Source: Pectinophora gossypiella
Taxonomy: Eukaryota > Arthropoda > Insecta > Lepidoptera > Gelechiidae
Assembly (NCBI RefSeq): GCF_024362695.1
Contig: NC_065424.1
Location: forward strand, 11,201,840-11,265,839
DNA length: 64,000 nt
Direction: 5' to 3'
The notes below the pieces were generated by a model, which saw only the letters and a list, made by a program, of their open reading frames with translations, was not told where the DNA came from and did not search any database. The position numbers and the translations under genes are program-made. This document shows, piece after piece, positions 53,901-63,059 of this stretch; the stretch's first letter is position 1; every line of letters begins with the position of its first letter.

Positions 53901-56900
53901 GTAGTACGTCACGCCGCCCGCCTGCGCCGCGCCCGGCACCTGAGGGGGGATAGAACAAATCAACAAAATCCTACATAGTTTCCATCCATACTATATACAA
54001 GGTGTTAGTGACATCGTAACGTATACTGAGGGGGATCATTCAGACCATGATTCTGAGACGACATCAAGTGGATTTTCCTGTCGGAAAATTCATGAAAATT
54101 TTAGTGATTTCAGTTCCATACTTTTACGACGGAAAATTCTACTTGATATCAATTTAGAGTCATGGTCTGAACCATCTTTCAAAGTTTTCGTTACGATGTC
54201 ACTAACACCCTGATTGTTATGAACGAGCGGCCGCCCGCGACTTCATAATGGTTATGTATTGTGCAAAATTGAAACGGCGCTTCCTCTGAAAACGTATTTT
54301 TTTTTATTCCAGTTGTAAAAAAAAAGAAAAAAGTTATAAATGAATCTGTGATCGGCAAACGGATGACTACATCGTAGTGACCTTAAACAGAACGTGTAGT
54401 TCTGTACAATTAGTATTATATTTCAATATACGTTGATCACATTTTACAATAGCCTCAACGCGTGATATACGGCCTCCGTGGTCCAGTGGTTGAGAGTTGG
54501 ACTCACGATCCGGAGGTCCTGGGTTCGAATCCCGGTGGAGACATATCACAAAAACCACTTTGTGATCCCTAGTTTGGTTAGGACATTACAGGCTGATCAC
54601 TTGATTGTCCGAAAGTAAGATGATCCGTGCTTCGGAAGGCACGTTAAGCCGTTGGTCCCGGTACTATTTACTGATGTAAGTGAGTAATCGTTACATGAGC
54701 CAAGTCAGGGGCCTTTGGCGGCTCAATCATAACCCTGACATCAGGGTTGATGAGGTTGGTATTCCACCTCACGACCCACACGAGAGAAGAAGAACGCGTG
54801 ATAGATTTGTCAAAGTACACAAGCCTGTATTGTGTTATGACGTTCGTTAGCGTGGTGATGTATCAGTCCAGATTAGGGTAATCAATGAATCCAATTATCA
54901 TACAATTCGACTGAACTTTGCTTGGCTGTCACATACTTAAACCCACGTTCATCCCAGGCTATTTTTTTGTGTGTAAGGTGGTAAGAGTGTGTAAGTACAT
55001 ACATAGTTGTGATGCTGGTATATCTGATGTGGGTACGGCGCCGGCGGCTGCGCGTACATGGGTGCGCCGCCGAACACCGCACCACTGCCGCCCTGCTGTA
55101 CGGAATCAGACATCAGAATCATTTATTCAACGCACTGCGCACTGCTAGGGAGTGGAATTCTTTGCCGTCTTCTGTATTTCCAAATGCATATATACCGGGT
55201 GTTTTCAAAGCCAGAGTGGACAGGCACCTTCTGGGCGAGCTCCATCTTAGGCCTCGTCAATGCCTTCGGGCAAGTCTGGGGCCAAGAGCAAACCCATCAA
55301 AGGTAAAAAAAAAACGTAATTGAGTAGTTTCGTAATTCAAATATAAATTATGAAATTCTGATAACTAAATAAAGACAGATCTAAAGGTGACAAAATTTCG
55401 TTTTTCTATTTCATTTATTTATGAATTTTAAATTTGAAAAATGTAATAATATGTGCGACATTGTCACCTTTTTCAAATAAGCTGACATATTTGTAAGTGA
55501 CAAAAAGGCGCGCACCGTTTTATACCCTTATATCACAGAAATAAACAATAAATTACAGGCTGACCACCTGATTGTCCGAAATGAAGATGATCCGTGCTTC
55601 GGAAGGCACGTTAAACCGTTGGTACCGGTTACTACCTACTGATGTAAGAATGTAGTCGATTATGTAGGCGGTTTTAAGCGATAAGGCCGCCATTTGCCAT
55701 GTACTTAGTTAAGAGACTTTTTGTAATTATTTCTTTTTTATTTTGGTGCAATAAAGTGTATTTGTATTGTATTGTATTGTAGTCGTTACATGAGCCATGT
55801 CAGGGGCCTTTGGCGGCTCAGTGATAACCCTGACACCAGGGTTGATGAGGTTGGTATTCCACCTCACAACGCACACGATAAGAAGACAGAAATAAAGGCC
55901 ACAGTGGCATATAAATGCTTGTCATATTGATGGTATGATTTTGAAGCTCCGCCCCCTGCGGTTAGGTTTTGGTTGTTTCATTTATGAACCATAATGTATG
56001 CGGAAAGCGGTAGAGCACCTTTTACCGGTATTAAATGTTTAATACGCAATTGTATACCAGATCGTAAAAGAAAGTAAGATGATTCCGTGCTTCTGAGGGC
56101 ACGTTAAGCCGTTGGTCCCGGCTATTAGCCGTAAAAACACCTCCACCAACCCGCATTAGAGCAGCGTGGTGCGTATGCGCCATACCTCCTCCGGTTGATT
56201 GAGGGGCGGCTTGTGCCCAGCAGTGGGACGTATATAGGCTGTTTATGTATGTACGTAGTTGTATACCTGCATATATTGTGCTGGCATCATTGCGGGCGGC
56301 GCGTACCCCTGAGCCGGCTGCATCTGGCCTGAAGATACACAACCAATCATACCTCATATCAAATATAAATACATAATGGTGCTAATTCCTGTAAATACCA
56401 TCTAATTTTATTTTAAGTTATATCTGTCATTTTCTTATCCGCCGAAAAGGAAAGGGACGGGTAATCGACAAGCATAAAATTTATGGAACACACGTCAATT
56501 TTAAGCACAAATCTAAACCAACCGTCTAAAAATTTTACATCCGTCAATAACCCGACACAGTTAAGTAGACAGCACGTCAAACGGATTGCATACCAGCGAC
56601 GTACCTTTTTGATTCGCTCGGGTTATTCATTCATTTACTCATTCTTCCTAAAATTAAGAGCTGTGAATGATCCGTCCCTTTCCTTTTCGACGGATATGAA
56701 AATGACGGATATAACTTAAAATAAAATTAGGCGGTGTTTGCAGGAATCGGGGCCAATATCCAAGGTTTAAGAATGACTCCAAAAAACAATTTAATTGACA
56801 ATCGTGACTTCAGATAACTGTAACCACACCTTATATTGTTAGAGCAAGTGAATAAACAGCGGAAGGCAACTTTGAAGTAGCTAAATGCTTTAAATTGCGT

Positions 56901-59900
56901 TATAACAGATCTTAGAAAAACCTGGCTCAGCTGCTGCTGCTTAGTGACACCGTAACGAATACTAAGGGAGATGATTCAGACCATGATTCTGAGTTAATAT
57001 CAAGTGGAATTTTCCATCGCAAAATTCATGATTTTTTTTAAATTATTTTCAATTCTTTACTTTTGCGTTCGAAAATTCCACGAAAATTCCACTTGATATT
57101 AATCTAAATATAGGAGAAACTGACTGACTGATATATCAACGCATAGCCTAAATGGCTAAACGTAGGCACTTGAAATTTGGAAGGGACGTAGCTTAGGTAC
57201 TGTATAGGTGCACTAAGAAAGGAATTCCTGGAATTCCTATAGGAACGGGAATTAGCGGGAAAATCCTTTTGTGTGAAAAATCTAAACCGCTTAAGTTAGA
57301 CGCTTGAAATTTGGCATGCAGGTACCATTGTAAACTTAAAGCTTAGTTGCAACAGGATATTGCAAAATTCCCACGGGAACGGGAGTTAGCGGGAAAAACA
57401 TTTGTATGAAAAAATCTAAACTGCATAAGTTAGATGCTTGAAATTTGACATGCACTCCCACACACACAAAAATCTCTCTTTTATAACACGCCACGCGGAC
57501 GAAGTCGCGGGCAAAAGCTAGTTTAGAATAATGAGCTGAAGTATCCCTCTCAGTATTCGTTACAATGTCACTAACACCCTGTATATATGTTATACATATC
57601 ACAAAGTATATTATATATATTATAGGGTCGCGTTTGACCACAATCTCACCTAATGGTAAGTGACTTTGTGATCTAGGGTGGATCACGCTTACCTAGTGAA
57701 TGCCTATTCACTATTCACATAACAGTTAATACGTTACCCATAGAGTGTTGTGGCATGTTGTGCATGGTGTGGTGCGGGTGTGATACCATCTGTTGCTGCT
57801 CCAACATGCCCAGCCGAACCTGCTGGGAGTCATGAGCGTCATCAAATTAATAGCTTTATACGTTACAAGAAACATAAATAGCCTATATAATAATTTAATT
57901 AATGTGTTATTATATAATCTATGTACGCATACTTATGGAACATAATGTTCGTGCTTCTCCCAACAGAGTCCACATAATTAATTTTGCTTCAACAACCATA
58001 CCTGTTGTTGCTGAGACATCTGTTGTTGCTGCAACTGTTGCTGTTGTATCTGTTGTTGCGGGAGTTGTTGCGGGGGAATCTGTTGTTGCGGGATTTGTTG
58101 TGGGGGGATCTGTTGTTGCGGCAGCGGCTGTTGTGGCAACTGTTGGTGGGGGGGCGACGGGCCGTGCTGCTGGTTAACTGGCGCTGTGCGGTGCATCTGT
58201 TAAAAAAATAATTAATTTATCTAGTAAAGTATAATGAAACAATTATTAAGAGTTATTGAGGACAGAAGAGGCAAGATTGGACACTTAATAAGACACGACG
58301 AATTTATTAAAAACATAATAGAAGGGAAGCTACAACGGAAGAGAGTAAGGGGAAGACCAAGAAGAGCTTACATTGAACAAATTAAAAAGACAAACGTCAT
58401 GTCTTCAAGACCTTTGATAGACAAGAATGGAGAATACTACACCGACAAGATCGTGGCTCTTAAATTAATGATGTTGATCGTACTTATGCTAATTTCATCC
58501 TTTGGGTGGTGTGTAAAGGTTTCTTTTTTAGTTTTTTGCTTGTATCTCAAAAACTATAAAGAATACATTTTTGAGAGAAAAATAAAACGCGTTTTTTTCT
58601 GACATGGACGGGACTTGAACCCGCCGCTCTTGTCAAGCCGAGACGAGCGTCTTAGCCATTACACCAACGAGTCTTCCTCCTGTCCATGCAAAATTCTTTC
58701 GACCTACGTAACATTATTGTGCCAACTCCGGCCATCTACATAGAATATTGAGTACTGTAGTATGACATGTTCGCGGCAAGCGGTCATGCAGCGTCGAACA
58801 AACCCGACGACCAGAAGGTTGACGAGTGCGATAGCTATAGCCAGTCCACTTGAAGACCTAAGTTGAGGCCAGGTTCGCGATAGCTATAGGCAGTCCGTCC
58901 TGTAACCTCCAGCTGGGGATGCTCATTTTCAGGAACACTTGTATGATTTGTACACTTGTATATTGTATTTTTTATATTATTTCTTTAGATAAGTATATAT
59001 TATTTATTATTCATATTTTTTATTTTTTTTTTTTATGTATCATTATATGTTTATTGCACCAGCCCGTGCTCCAATGAATAATCTTCTTTCACCCTAAGGT
59101 TGCCTGGCAGAAATTGCTGTTTAGCAATAAGGCCGCCTATTGTGCTTATGTTTTATTCGTATGTTTATGTCCTTTGTATATGTTGTTGTGCAATAAAGTA
59201 TTATTGATTGATTGATTTGTCAGTATTACTATTCTGCAATATAAACACTAACTGTCAATTCGCGTTTTATGAATCTACCTACCTTTACAGTACTAGTATT
59301 ATTTAGACTGATAGGGTTCAAGTCCCGTCCGAGTCAATCTTTTTTCGATTTGCTTTTTTTTTCTCTTTGGGAATTTCCCTAAGCACAGATCAGTCAGAGG
59401 TGCATCCATCATAAGATGAACTAAGTACCCACGTCTCACCGAGCTTTCTGTTAGACCAACACTCGACATACATAATTAAATCTAAGTCCGAGTACAATCA
59501 AAGAGCAAACGTTCAGTCACTGAGCCCAGCGAATTATTTGAATTTTGATTTCCGTGCCTCACTTCGCAGGGTCCACAGAATAGCAGGGTCGTGGCTCGCG
59601 CCGCGGCTTAAGCTAAGTGAGTCCCTTTTATAAAGGACACACCACCATTGTTGATCAGTCCATACACAACATTAATATTTCCCTTAATGTTTACTGTCTA
59701 TTTATTTGTACTCTCTCGTGTAAGTTGTTTTTATTACGCGTTTGATTGTAAGTTATGTCTTAGTCTCTTTATAATAAACATTTCCTTCTTCCTTTCTTTT
59801 TTTCTTCATTTGTCATAATCATAAAATTTATGTTTTGTAGGTGTTTTTGGTCTATTACAGAAACGATATGTAACCAGGAGGACTTACGTGCAACCAGGCA

Positions 59901-62900
59901 ATTTATTACTACGCAAGAAACTGATTGGACTTTTGCAGCTTATCGTACCTGCTGCATGAGTTGCTGTGGGTGTGGCATCTGCGGCGCCGGGCTGCCCTGG
60001 TGCTGGTTGGCCGCCTGCCCACCCGGATACTCTGCGGGGGATGAAGATAGCATTATTTACTTTAAATAATAAATAATACAAAAACACTTTATTTCACAGA
60101 TGGAGCACAAAGTGAATACAACACTAAAAATGTAAGAAAATAAATGGTACAAAAGTTGGCCTTATTGCTAAGGTAGCAATCTCTTCCACACAACCTTTCA
60201 ATTTACATTGAATTTACACATTATCTCAACTAATTATATACGTATAACAAACAAGAACAAAGTAACATAAACTCACGACCCAATGGGGTCGTTCCCACTT
60301 TCATGCTAAGCGGCAAACATTAAGAATGAGATGATGTATGAAGTGTCTGGAGTGTACCCGCTGGGACAAAAATCGTTAGAAAATAGAACATTATCATAAG
60401 CTTACGACTATATCCCAATTGGGGTAATCAGAGCTACATTCATCGCAGTATGAACTAAGTACCCACACTCACACCTCACCGAACTTTTCTATTTAGACTA
60501 ACGTGATAGGTAGTGAGCCGTAATGTCGTCTATAATGGTCAAGAGAAATGTGTTAGTGAAAACTGCACTTAAGATAAATGAATAGTCCAGTCCTGTACTG
60601 GGTTTCGAACCGGCGCTCCCCGTTTGGGAAGCAAGCCGGTAAACTACAGAACCACAGTGATTTATATACCAACATTGTTCTAATGTTGTTAGAAATTTTT
60701 TTTTATTTTATTTTATTTTTATTTTTACTTCTTTTTGTATACCCAAGTGCATGCATTAATTCTTGGTGAAAACTTAATTGGCTTCTGTACTAACTTAAAT
60801 GTGTTATACTGATACATGTGTTATTTTAAGCTGTATGTTTTCCTTAAATAAAAAAAAATAAAAAAAAAAATAGAACTAACCATGGTACGCGTGTTGTGTC
60901 GGCGAATACGTGTCGAGCGGGCGTTGTCGTAGACTACTGTAGCGTTTGCTGCCACCGCGGGACTCTTGCGGCTGCTGTTGTGTCTGGTTCTGTTGTTGTT
61001 GCGGCTTCTGTTGCTGTTGTTGCTGGGTCTGTTGTTGCGGGGGGGTCGGCTTAGGCGCGCTGTTGTTTTGGGGTGGTGGCTGTTGGTGGGGAAATAATGT
61101 ATTTGGATTAGATTGAATTGAAAACGTACTGAAGGGTCCTTAGATTTGGAGGTGATGTCTCATCCATGCTAAAGCATAGGGTATTTGGCTGGGTCAAAGA
61201 TAAATAATAAAATGTTAATCTAGAAATAGAAGCCAGTCTCATATGATAAAAAAATCAATCTCATTTTACTATTGCGACTTGTTTTCGAATTTTATTTATG
61301 AATCAAGTAACAATGAGTACGACGTTTGACCGCTTTTATTAATGACGTCACATGACATTATTTTAATACAAACTCCAAAGAAAACTTTCGTAAGTCGTAT
61401 ATTGGCTGACATCGCAAAGGATTTGAACCTGCCACCTCACAATGATAATGAAGCGTACTTCCAATTAGGCTGCCACGGTTTTTAAGACAGAGCATCACGC
61501 CTGTATCCCTGAAGGGGGTAGGCAGAGGTGTGTTATACACCCACTCCTCGTCAGATATGTTTAAGTCAAATGTAATAAGGGACGAGCCTATAGTCATTAA
61601 CCGGGCACACATCCTGGAAACCGCGTGATATCAATCATCTATGATCCAAGAATGAATTCAAACTTTTAAAATCGAATTCAGTGCGTTTAGTGGTTTTAAA
61701 CCAATAAAATAGTTGTCACAAATACCTGCGCGGGCGCCGGTGGTTTCTTCTTCCCCTGCTCAGTGGGCACGGGTCTCTGTTGAGCCACAGCCACGTTCAC
61801 CTTGCGCTGCGGCTGGCTCGGACTACTGGAAAACGTCAAACGATCGACAAAGTTATGCACTGTTCGGTCTGGTTATACTGTGGATGAGTGCTGGGAACTG
61901 GGAACAACAACCTCCGTGGTCCAGTGGGTGAGCGTTGGGCTCACGATCCGGATGTCCCGGGTTCGGATTCCGGTGGGGACATATCACAAAATCACTTTAT
62001 GATCCCTAGTTTAATTAGTACATTAGGTTGATCACCTAATTGTCCGAAAGTAAGATGATGCGTGCTTCGGATGGCGTGAGTTATCGTACATCATACTGAT
62101 GTAAGCGAGTTACCGTTACATGAGCCACGTCAGGGGCCGTTGGCGGCGGGAAGAGATTCCACCTCACAACCCACACGATAAGAAGAGTAAGAATCTATTG
62201 CCAGTTAATGTTTCAACATACCTGTTATTGTAATGTGTGTTAGTGAGGGTGATGTTGACGGTTTCCTTTTCAACCGGAGCGTCGGCGCGGGGCTTCGTGC
62301 GCGGCTTGCGACCCTTGATGGAGACCACGCGGCGCAGCCCTGCCTGCTCCACCGACTCCGTCGACGACGGCTGGGACTTCGACCGCGTGCGGGGGGGACG
62401 CTTCTTGCTGCGGACACAAATAATAAGACGCAAGCATAAGATTTTTAACGCAAGCATAAGATTTTTTTATAGCACTCACCCGTGATTGGACCACATATAT
62501 GGACCACCTCTGATTAGACTACCACCACAGCTGTTATGGACCACGGCTGTTATATACCACCTCTGATTGGACCACTACTAATTGGGACCACCACTGATTG
62601 GACCACCTTTTGGACCCCTACTGTCCGTACGGTCACGAGCATTAATAATGTATACACTTTGGTACCATGTCACATTAACTTTTTTGACAAATTGCACTGT
62701 AAGTCTCACTAAATGTCAAATATGTTAGTGCGACAGAGTCCTAAAGTGGGTACATTATATTGCTCATGACTGTACACGATATTTACATACCTGTTTCTAT
62801 TGTTAGCGTCTAGTTCAGGGAAGTCCTCAGCGCTGGGCGGCTTGCGGGGCTGCGGCGCCGCCGCCTGCCTCCTGTATGCCTCCTCGTCCTCCCATGTGCG

Positions 62901-62922
62901 CGTGTACTTGTTTGGACCGCGG
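50637..62922 (-). CDS. btz: Barentsz/CASC3 (MLN51) homologue, C-terminal 12 exons
   Basis: Twelve minus-strand exons, in transcript order 62922-62791, 62407-62222, 61825-61726, 61079-60881, 60031-59949, 58196-58002, 57822-57738, 56328-56267, 55095-55003, 53939-53791, 53237-53149 and 50941-50637, join with consistent phases and GT-AG sites into 558 codons and TGA. The product is low-complexity, rich in Gln, Pro and Ser. From memory of the human CASC3 C-terminal region I recognise the GG.KRYSS.RQRP block (exon at 60881) and the GGVTYY...PRR block (exon at 53791). CASC3/Barentsz is a core exon-junction-complex subunit that binds eIF4A3 and RNA and acts in mRNA localisation, decay and translation. 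The SELOR domain that binds eIF4A3 would be encoded upstream, beyond the right end of the window. Gln stretches are much longer than in the human protein, as is common in insects. Identification is by short motifs, not alignment. Confidence 0.8.
50998..51149. mobile_element. MITE-E foldback, 152 bp
   Basis: Arms CACATCGAAACAATTATC, AAAAAGCAATATTGCAATTT and their complements; CTGG on both sides (50994-50997, 51150-51153). Same length as the 25199 copy. It lies in btz's last intron, just upstream of the terminal exon. Confidence 0.88.
51155..52420. other. btz intron sequence with an inverted repeat
   Basis: GCGACTCTTTCTCG at about 51557 pairs with CGAGAAAGAGTCGC at about 51639, with flanking weak pairing (AGCAACAAGAA / TTACGGTGCT). 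Otherwise unassigned AT-rich sequence. Confidence 0.45.
52426..52748 (+). mobile_element. S1 SINE
   Basis: CAGCCACCTTGGTCTAGCG, B box GGTTCGATTCC, ...ACACGATAGAAGAAGAAGATG. Confidence 0.8.
52829..53065 (+). mobile_element. MITE-B copy split by AT-rich insertion
   Basis: AACTTTGGTACCATGCCACA (left part) and CTTTGACAAATGGAACTGTA ... TATTGCTCATGA (right part) are parted by 52857-52975, an AT-rich segment ending in AAATAAATGAATGAATAAAT, which looks like a LINE tail. Confidence 0.7.
53149..53237 (-). CDS. btz: btz exon, IDRIVENMFVRKPWPATHG
   Basis: Acceptor ccttcccgcag, donor GTAAGT. 29 codons between split codons: PANSSEKDNIDRIVENMFVR then KPWPATHGA. It is one of the few non-repetitive parts of the visible protein. 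Confidence 0.8.
53382..53745. repeat. btz: 32-bp minisatellite in btz intron
   Basis: About eleven copies of a 32-bp unit of the form TGTGACGAACTATATC + TGTGACTAATGGGGTG; both halves begin TGTGAC, so the unit is itself a doubled 16-mer. It lies between the btz exons at 53791 and 53237, starting about 45 bp past a donor site. Confidence 0.88.
53791..53939 (-). CDS. btz: btz exon with GGVTYY motif
   Basis: Acceptor tcccccctcag, donor GTATCG. 49 codons plus two bases: VPGAAQAGGVTYYSCAEQEP, then Pro/Ala/Arg-rich APRRPTAAIPIVRPAAPSPP and HTD. The GGVTYY block followed by an Arg/Pro stretch matches the end of vertebrate CASC3 (YGGVTYYNP...PRRTPQP). The coding DNA is very GC-rich compared with its surroundings. 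A 32-bp minisatellite begins about 45 bp past the donor. Confidence 0.83.
53998..54212. mobile_element. MITE-A copy, complete
   Basis: CAAGGTGTTAGTGACATCG at the left, CGATGTCACTAACACCCTG at the right, 215 bp; TA precedes it. Directly upstream (on the gene) of the btz exon at 53791-53939. Confidence 0.85.
54468..54792 (+). mobile_element. S1 SINE with 11-bp target duplication
   Basis: Complete S1: CGGCCTCCGTGGTCCAGTGG head, B box GGTTCGAATCC, tail ACGAGAGAAGAAG. AACGCGTGATA flanks it at 54457-54467 and 54793-54803. Confidence 0.88.
55003..55095 (-). CDS. btz: btz exon, GGSGAVFGGAPMY
   Basis: Acceptor tccgtacag immediately abuts a LINE fragment; donor GTATGT after AACTAT. 31 codons, phase 0 on both sides: QGGSGAVFGGAPMYAQPPAP and YPHQIYQHHNY. 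It aligns in position with the Tyr/Pro-rich region before GGVTYY in vertebrate CASC3. Confidence 0.78.
55107..55320 (+). mobile_element. LINE ORF C-terminal fragment
   Basis: Plus frame: RHQNHLFNALRTAREWNSLP, SSVFPNAYIPGVFKARVDRH, LLGELHLRPRQCLR...; R.AREWNSLP..VF...Y....FK..V..H is the end of many LINE ORF2 proteins. It lies against the acceptor of the btz exon at 55003-55095. Confidence 0.7.
55321..55555. mobile_element. MITE-like repeat, family also at 63060
   Basis: AAATTATGAAATTCTGATAAC, CTAAATAAAGACAGATCTAA and AAGGTGACAAA recur at 63062-63122, with the inverted form at 63245-63290. Confidence 0.55.
55556..55880 (+). mobile_element. S1 SINE body interrupted by a LINE tail
   Basis: AGGCTGACCACCTGATTGTC ... 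AAGAATGTAGTCG, then a LINE tail (55654-55780, GCGATAAGGCCGCC, GTGCAATAAAGTGTATTTG, (TATTG)n), then TGTAGTCGTTACATGAGCC. TGTAGTCG lies on both sides of the insertion. Confidence 0.8.
56060..56255 (+). mobile_element. S1b SINE tail
   Basis: AAGTAAGATGATTCCGTGC, CACCTCCACCAACCCGC, TGATTGAGGGGCGGC, CAGTGGGACGTATATAGG. Ends just before the btz micro-exon's donor at 56266. Confidence 0.7.
56267..56328 (-). CDS. btz: btz micro-exon, GQMQPAQGYAPP
   Basis: Acceptor gtatcttcag, donor GTATAC. 62 nt: completes a Gly, then QMQPAQGYAPPAMMPAQYMQ. It is flanked upstream and downstream by MITE-C and an S1b SINE. Its phase fit between the neighbouring exons supports it despite its small size. Confidence 0.78.
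56376..56756. mobile_element. MITE-C copy, about 380 bp
   Basis: TGGTGCTAATTCCTGTAAATA to TTTGCAGGAATCGGGGCC; the most complete copy. Very close in sequence to 44799-45112. Confidence 0.82.
56940..57581. mobile_element. MITE-A copy interrupted by Helitron-like element
   Basis: Left TTAGTGACACCGTAACGAAT..., right TTCGTTACAATGTCACTAAC ACCCTG; the insertion at 57103-57521 breaks the right arm. Confidence 0.8.
57103..57521 (+). mobile_element. non-autonomous Helitron-like element
   Basis: Starts TC (TCTAAATATAGGAGAAACTG), ends with a small GC hairpin (CGCGGACGAAGTCGCG) and GCAAAAGCTAG, inserted between A and T, all Helitron hallmarks. The inside holds two diverged copies of a block around GGCATGCA..., GGGAACGGGA, TTAGCGGGAAAA. 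I recognise the ends as a family widespread in Lepidoptera. Confidence 0.85.
57738..57822 (-). CDS. btz: btz exon, Met/His/Gln-rich
   Basis: Donor GTAACG below 57738. The acceptor could be cccag (exon start 57822) or three bases later, as the exon begins CAG; the frame is unaffected. It codes QVRLGMLEQQQMVSHPHHTMHNMPQHSM plus one base. Confidence 0.77.
58002..58196 (-). CDS. btz: btz exon, PQQQ repeat exon
   Basis: Acceptor ttttttttaacag, donor GTATGG; exactly 65 codons, phase 0 on both sides, so skipping keeps the frame. After MHRTAPVNQQHGPS it is a run of repeats of the form PQQQI / PPQQI / QQQQL. The antisense reading of the same repeat (VVA-rich) is a shadow. CAA/CAG mixing suggests a tract open to length change. 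Confidence 0.82.
58230..58475 (+). mobile_element. RTE-like LINE family 2 fragment
   Basis: MKQLLRVIEDRRGKIGHLIR, HDEFIKNIIEGKLQRKRVRG, RPRRAYIEQIKKTNVMSSRP then TDKIVAL; same segment as 30700-30942, ending in ACCGACAAGATCGTGGCTCT. Confidence 0.72.
58476..59085. other. btz intron sequence with tRNA-like SINE head
   Basis: 58603-58690 (minus) has A box-like TTGGTGTAATGGCTAAGACG and B box GGTTCAAGTCC but no good anticodon stem; a second B-box-like GGGTTCAAGTCCCGTCC lies at 59310 on the plus strand. Probably SINE remnants. TCGCGATAGCTATAGGCAGTC-like sequence is repeated at 58825-58895. Confidence 0.45.
59088..59220 (+). mobile_element. LINE 3' tail (GCAATAAAG type)
   Basis: Nearly the same as 14080-14218: AGGTTGCCTGGCAGAAATTG, GTGCAATAAAGTATTATTGA, (TTGA)n. 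Confidence 0.75.
59221..59825. other. btz intron, SINE remnants and unassigned sequence
   Basis: S4 pieces at about 59395-59460 (GAACTAAGTACCCACG, CTTTCTGTTAGACCAAC); CTTCCTTTC/T-rich tail at 59785-59815. Nothing else seen. Confidence 0.4.
59949..60031 (-). CDS. btz: btz exon, YPGGQAANQHQG block
   Basis: Acceptor atcccccgcag, donor GTACGA. Completes a split Glu codon, then 27 codons: YPGGQAANQHQGSPAPQMPH and PQQLMQQ. Low-complexity Pro/Gln linker; ends in phase 0. Confidence 0.8.
60070..60205 (-). mobile_element. LINE 3' tail, antisense
   Basis: AAAAACACTTTATTTCACAG, GGCCTTATTGCTAAGGTAGC; reverse of the GCAATAAGGCC tail family. Confidence 0.6.
60375..60660 (-). mobile_element. S4 SINE
   Basis: Minus-strand head with A box-like GTTCTGTAGTTTACCGGC and B box GGTTCGAAACC, body CACTTAAGTGC-type block, TATCACGTTAG, CCCAATTGGGATATAGTCG. 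Pieces of it are found at 1001, 3098, 3452, 10130-10333, 10816-10910 and 37615. Confidence 0.65.
60881..61079 (-). CDS. btz: btz exon, poly-Gln then KRYSSLRQRP motif
   Basis: Acceptor tccccaccaacag, donor GTTAGT. 66 codons: Pro/Gln-rich start, a run of six Gln and mixed Gln repeats, then SRGGSKRYSSLRQRPLDTYSP. The RGGSKRYSSLRQRP block closely resembles the GRAKRYSSQRQRP segment of vertebrate CASC3 and is the main basis for naming the gene. Confidence 0.85.
61100..61700. other. btz intron, mostly unassigned
   Basis: 61430-61540 has a tRNA-like piece (CAAAGGATTTGAACCTGCC) and the CACGCCTGTATCCCTGAAG block of the repeat at 1528. The rest is AT-rich with no feature. Confidence 0.4.
61726..61825 (-). 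CDS. btz: btz exon, short basic/Pro-rich
   Basis: Acceptor ttttccag, donor GTATTT. 33 codons after the split Ser: PSQPQRKVNVAVAQQRPVPTEQGKKKPPAPAQ, ending in phase 0. No domain seen. Confidence 0.8.
61908..62186 (+). mobile_element. S1 SINE
   Basis: AACCTCCGTGGTCCAGTGGG, B box-like GGTTCGGATTCC, ATCCCTAGTTTAATTAG..., CACACGATAAGAAGAG; small deletion in the tail. Confidence 0.78.
62222..62407 (-). CDS. btz: btz exon, basic Arg/Lys-rich
   Basis: Acceptor ttgtgtccgcag, donor GTATGT; 61 full codons with split codons on both sides. It codes KKRPPRTRSKSQPSSTES followed by VEQAGLRRVVSIKGRKPRTKPR and VNITLTNTHYNN. The strongly basic stretches could contact RNA or act in nuclear import (inference). 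Confidence 0.82.
62630..62772 (+). mobile_element. MITE-B copy, 143 bp
   Basis: CGGTCACGAGC to GCTCATGACTG with TA on both sides (62628-62629, 62773-62774). Preceded by diverged GGACCACC...TGATTGGACC short repeats (62480-62625). Ends about 20 bp from the btz donor below 62791. Confidence 0.88.
62791..62922 (-). CDS. btz: btz exon, RGPNKYTRTWEDEEAY block
   Basis: First btz exon in the window. Acceptor gtcgtacag lies just above 62922 and donor GTATGT below 62791; it starts with one base completing a codon and ends with two. It codes RGPNKYTRTWEDEEAYRRQ, an Ala/Pro stretch and PPSAEDFPELDANN. The charged, non-repetitive start is probably the most conserved coding part left in the window. Confidence 0.82.
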
Positions 62923-63059
62923 CTGTACGACGTACAATTATGTTAGAAAACGTTGGTTTATTTGGACATAATTTTCCTGACGTGTCTGTTATCTACATCA
63001 AAATTCACCAAATGCTCCTTTTGCAGGACTTACAAAACGTCGATAATTGGGTAGTTTCG

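Noticed and set aside
57902..58211. Val/Ala-rich or Leu-rich plus-strand proteins
   Set aside because: Shadows of the btz Gln/Pro repeat exon at 58002-58196.
58603..58690. Minus-strand tRNA gene
   Set aside because: A- and B-box-like parts exist but the anticodon arm cannot be formed with a 7-nt loop and the acceptor ends do not pair; taken as a SINE remnant.
62204..62494. Alternative frames over the btz exon at 62222-62407
   Set aside because: Only the frame giving KKRPPRTRSKSQ joins in phase to both neighbouring exons.
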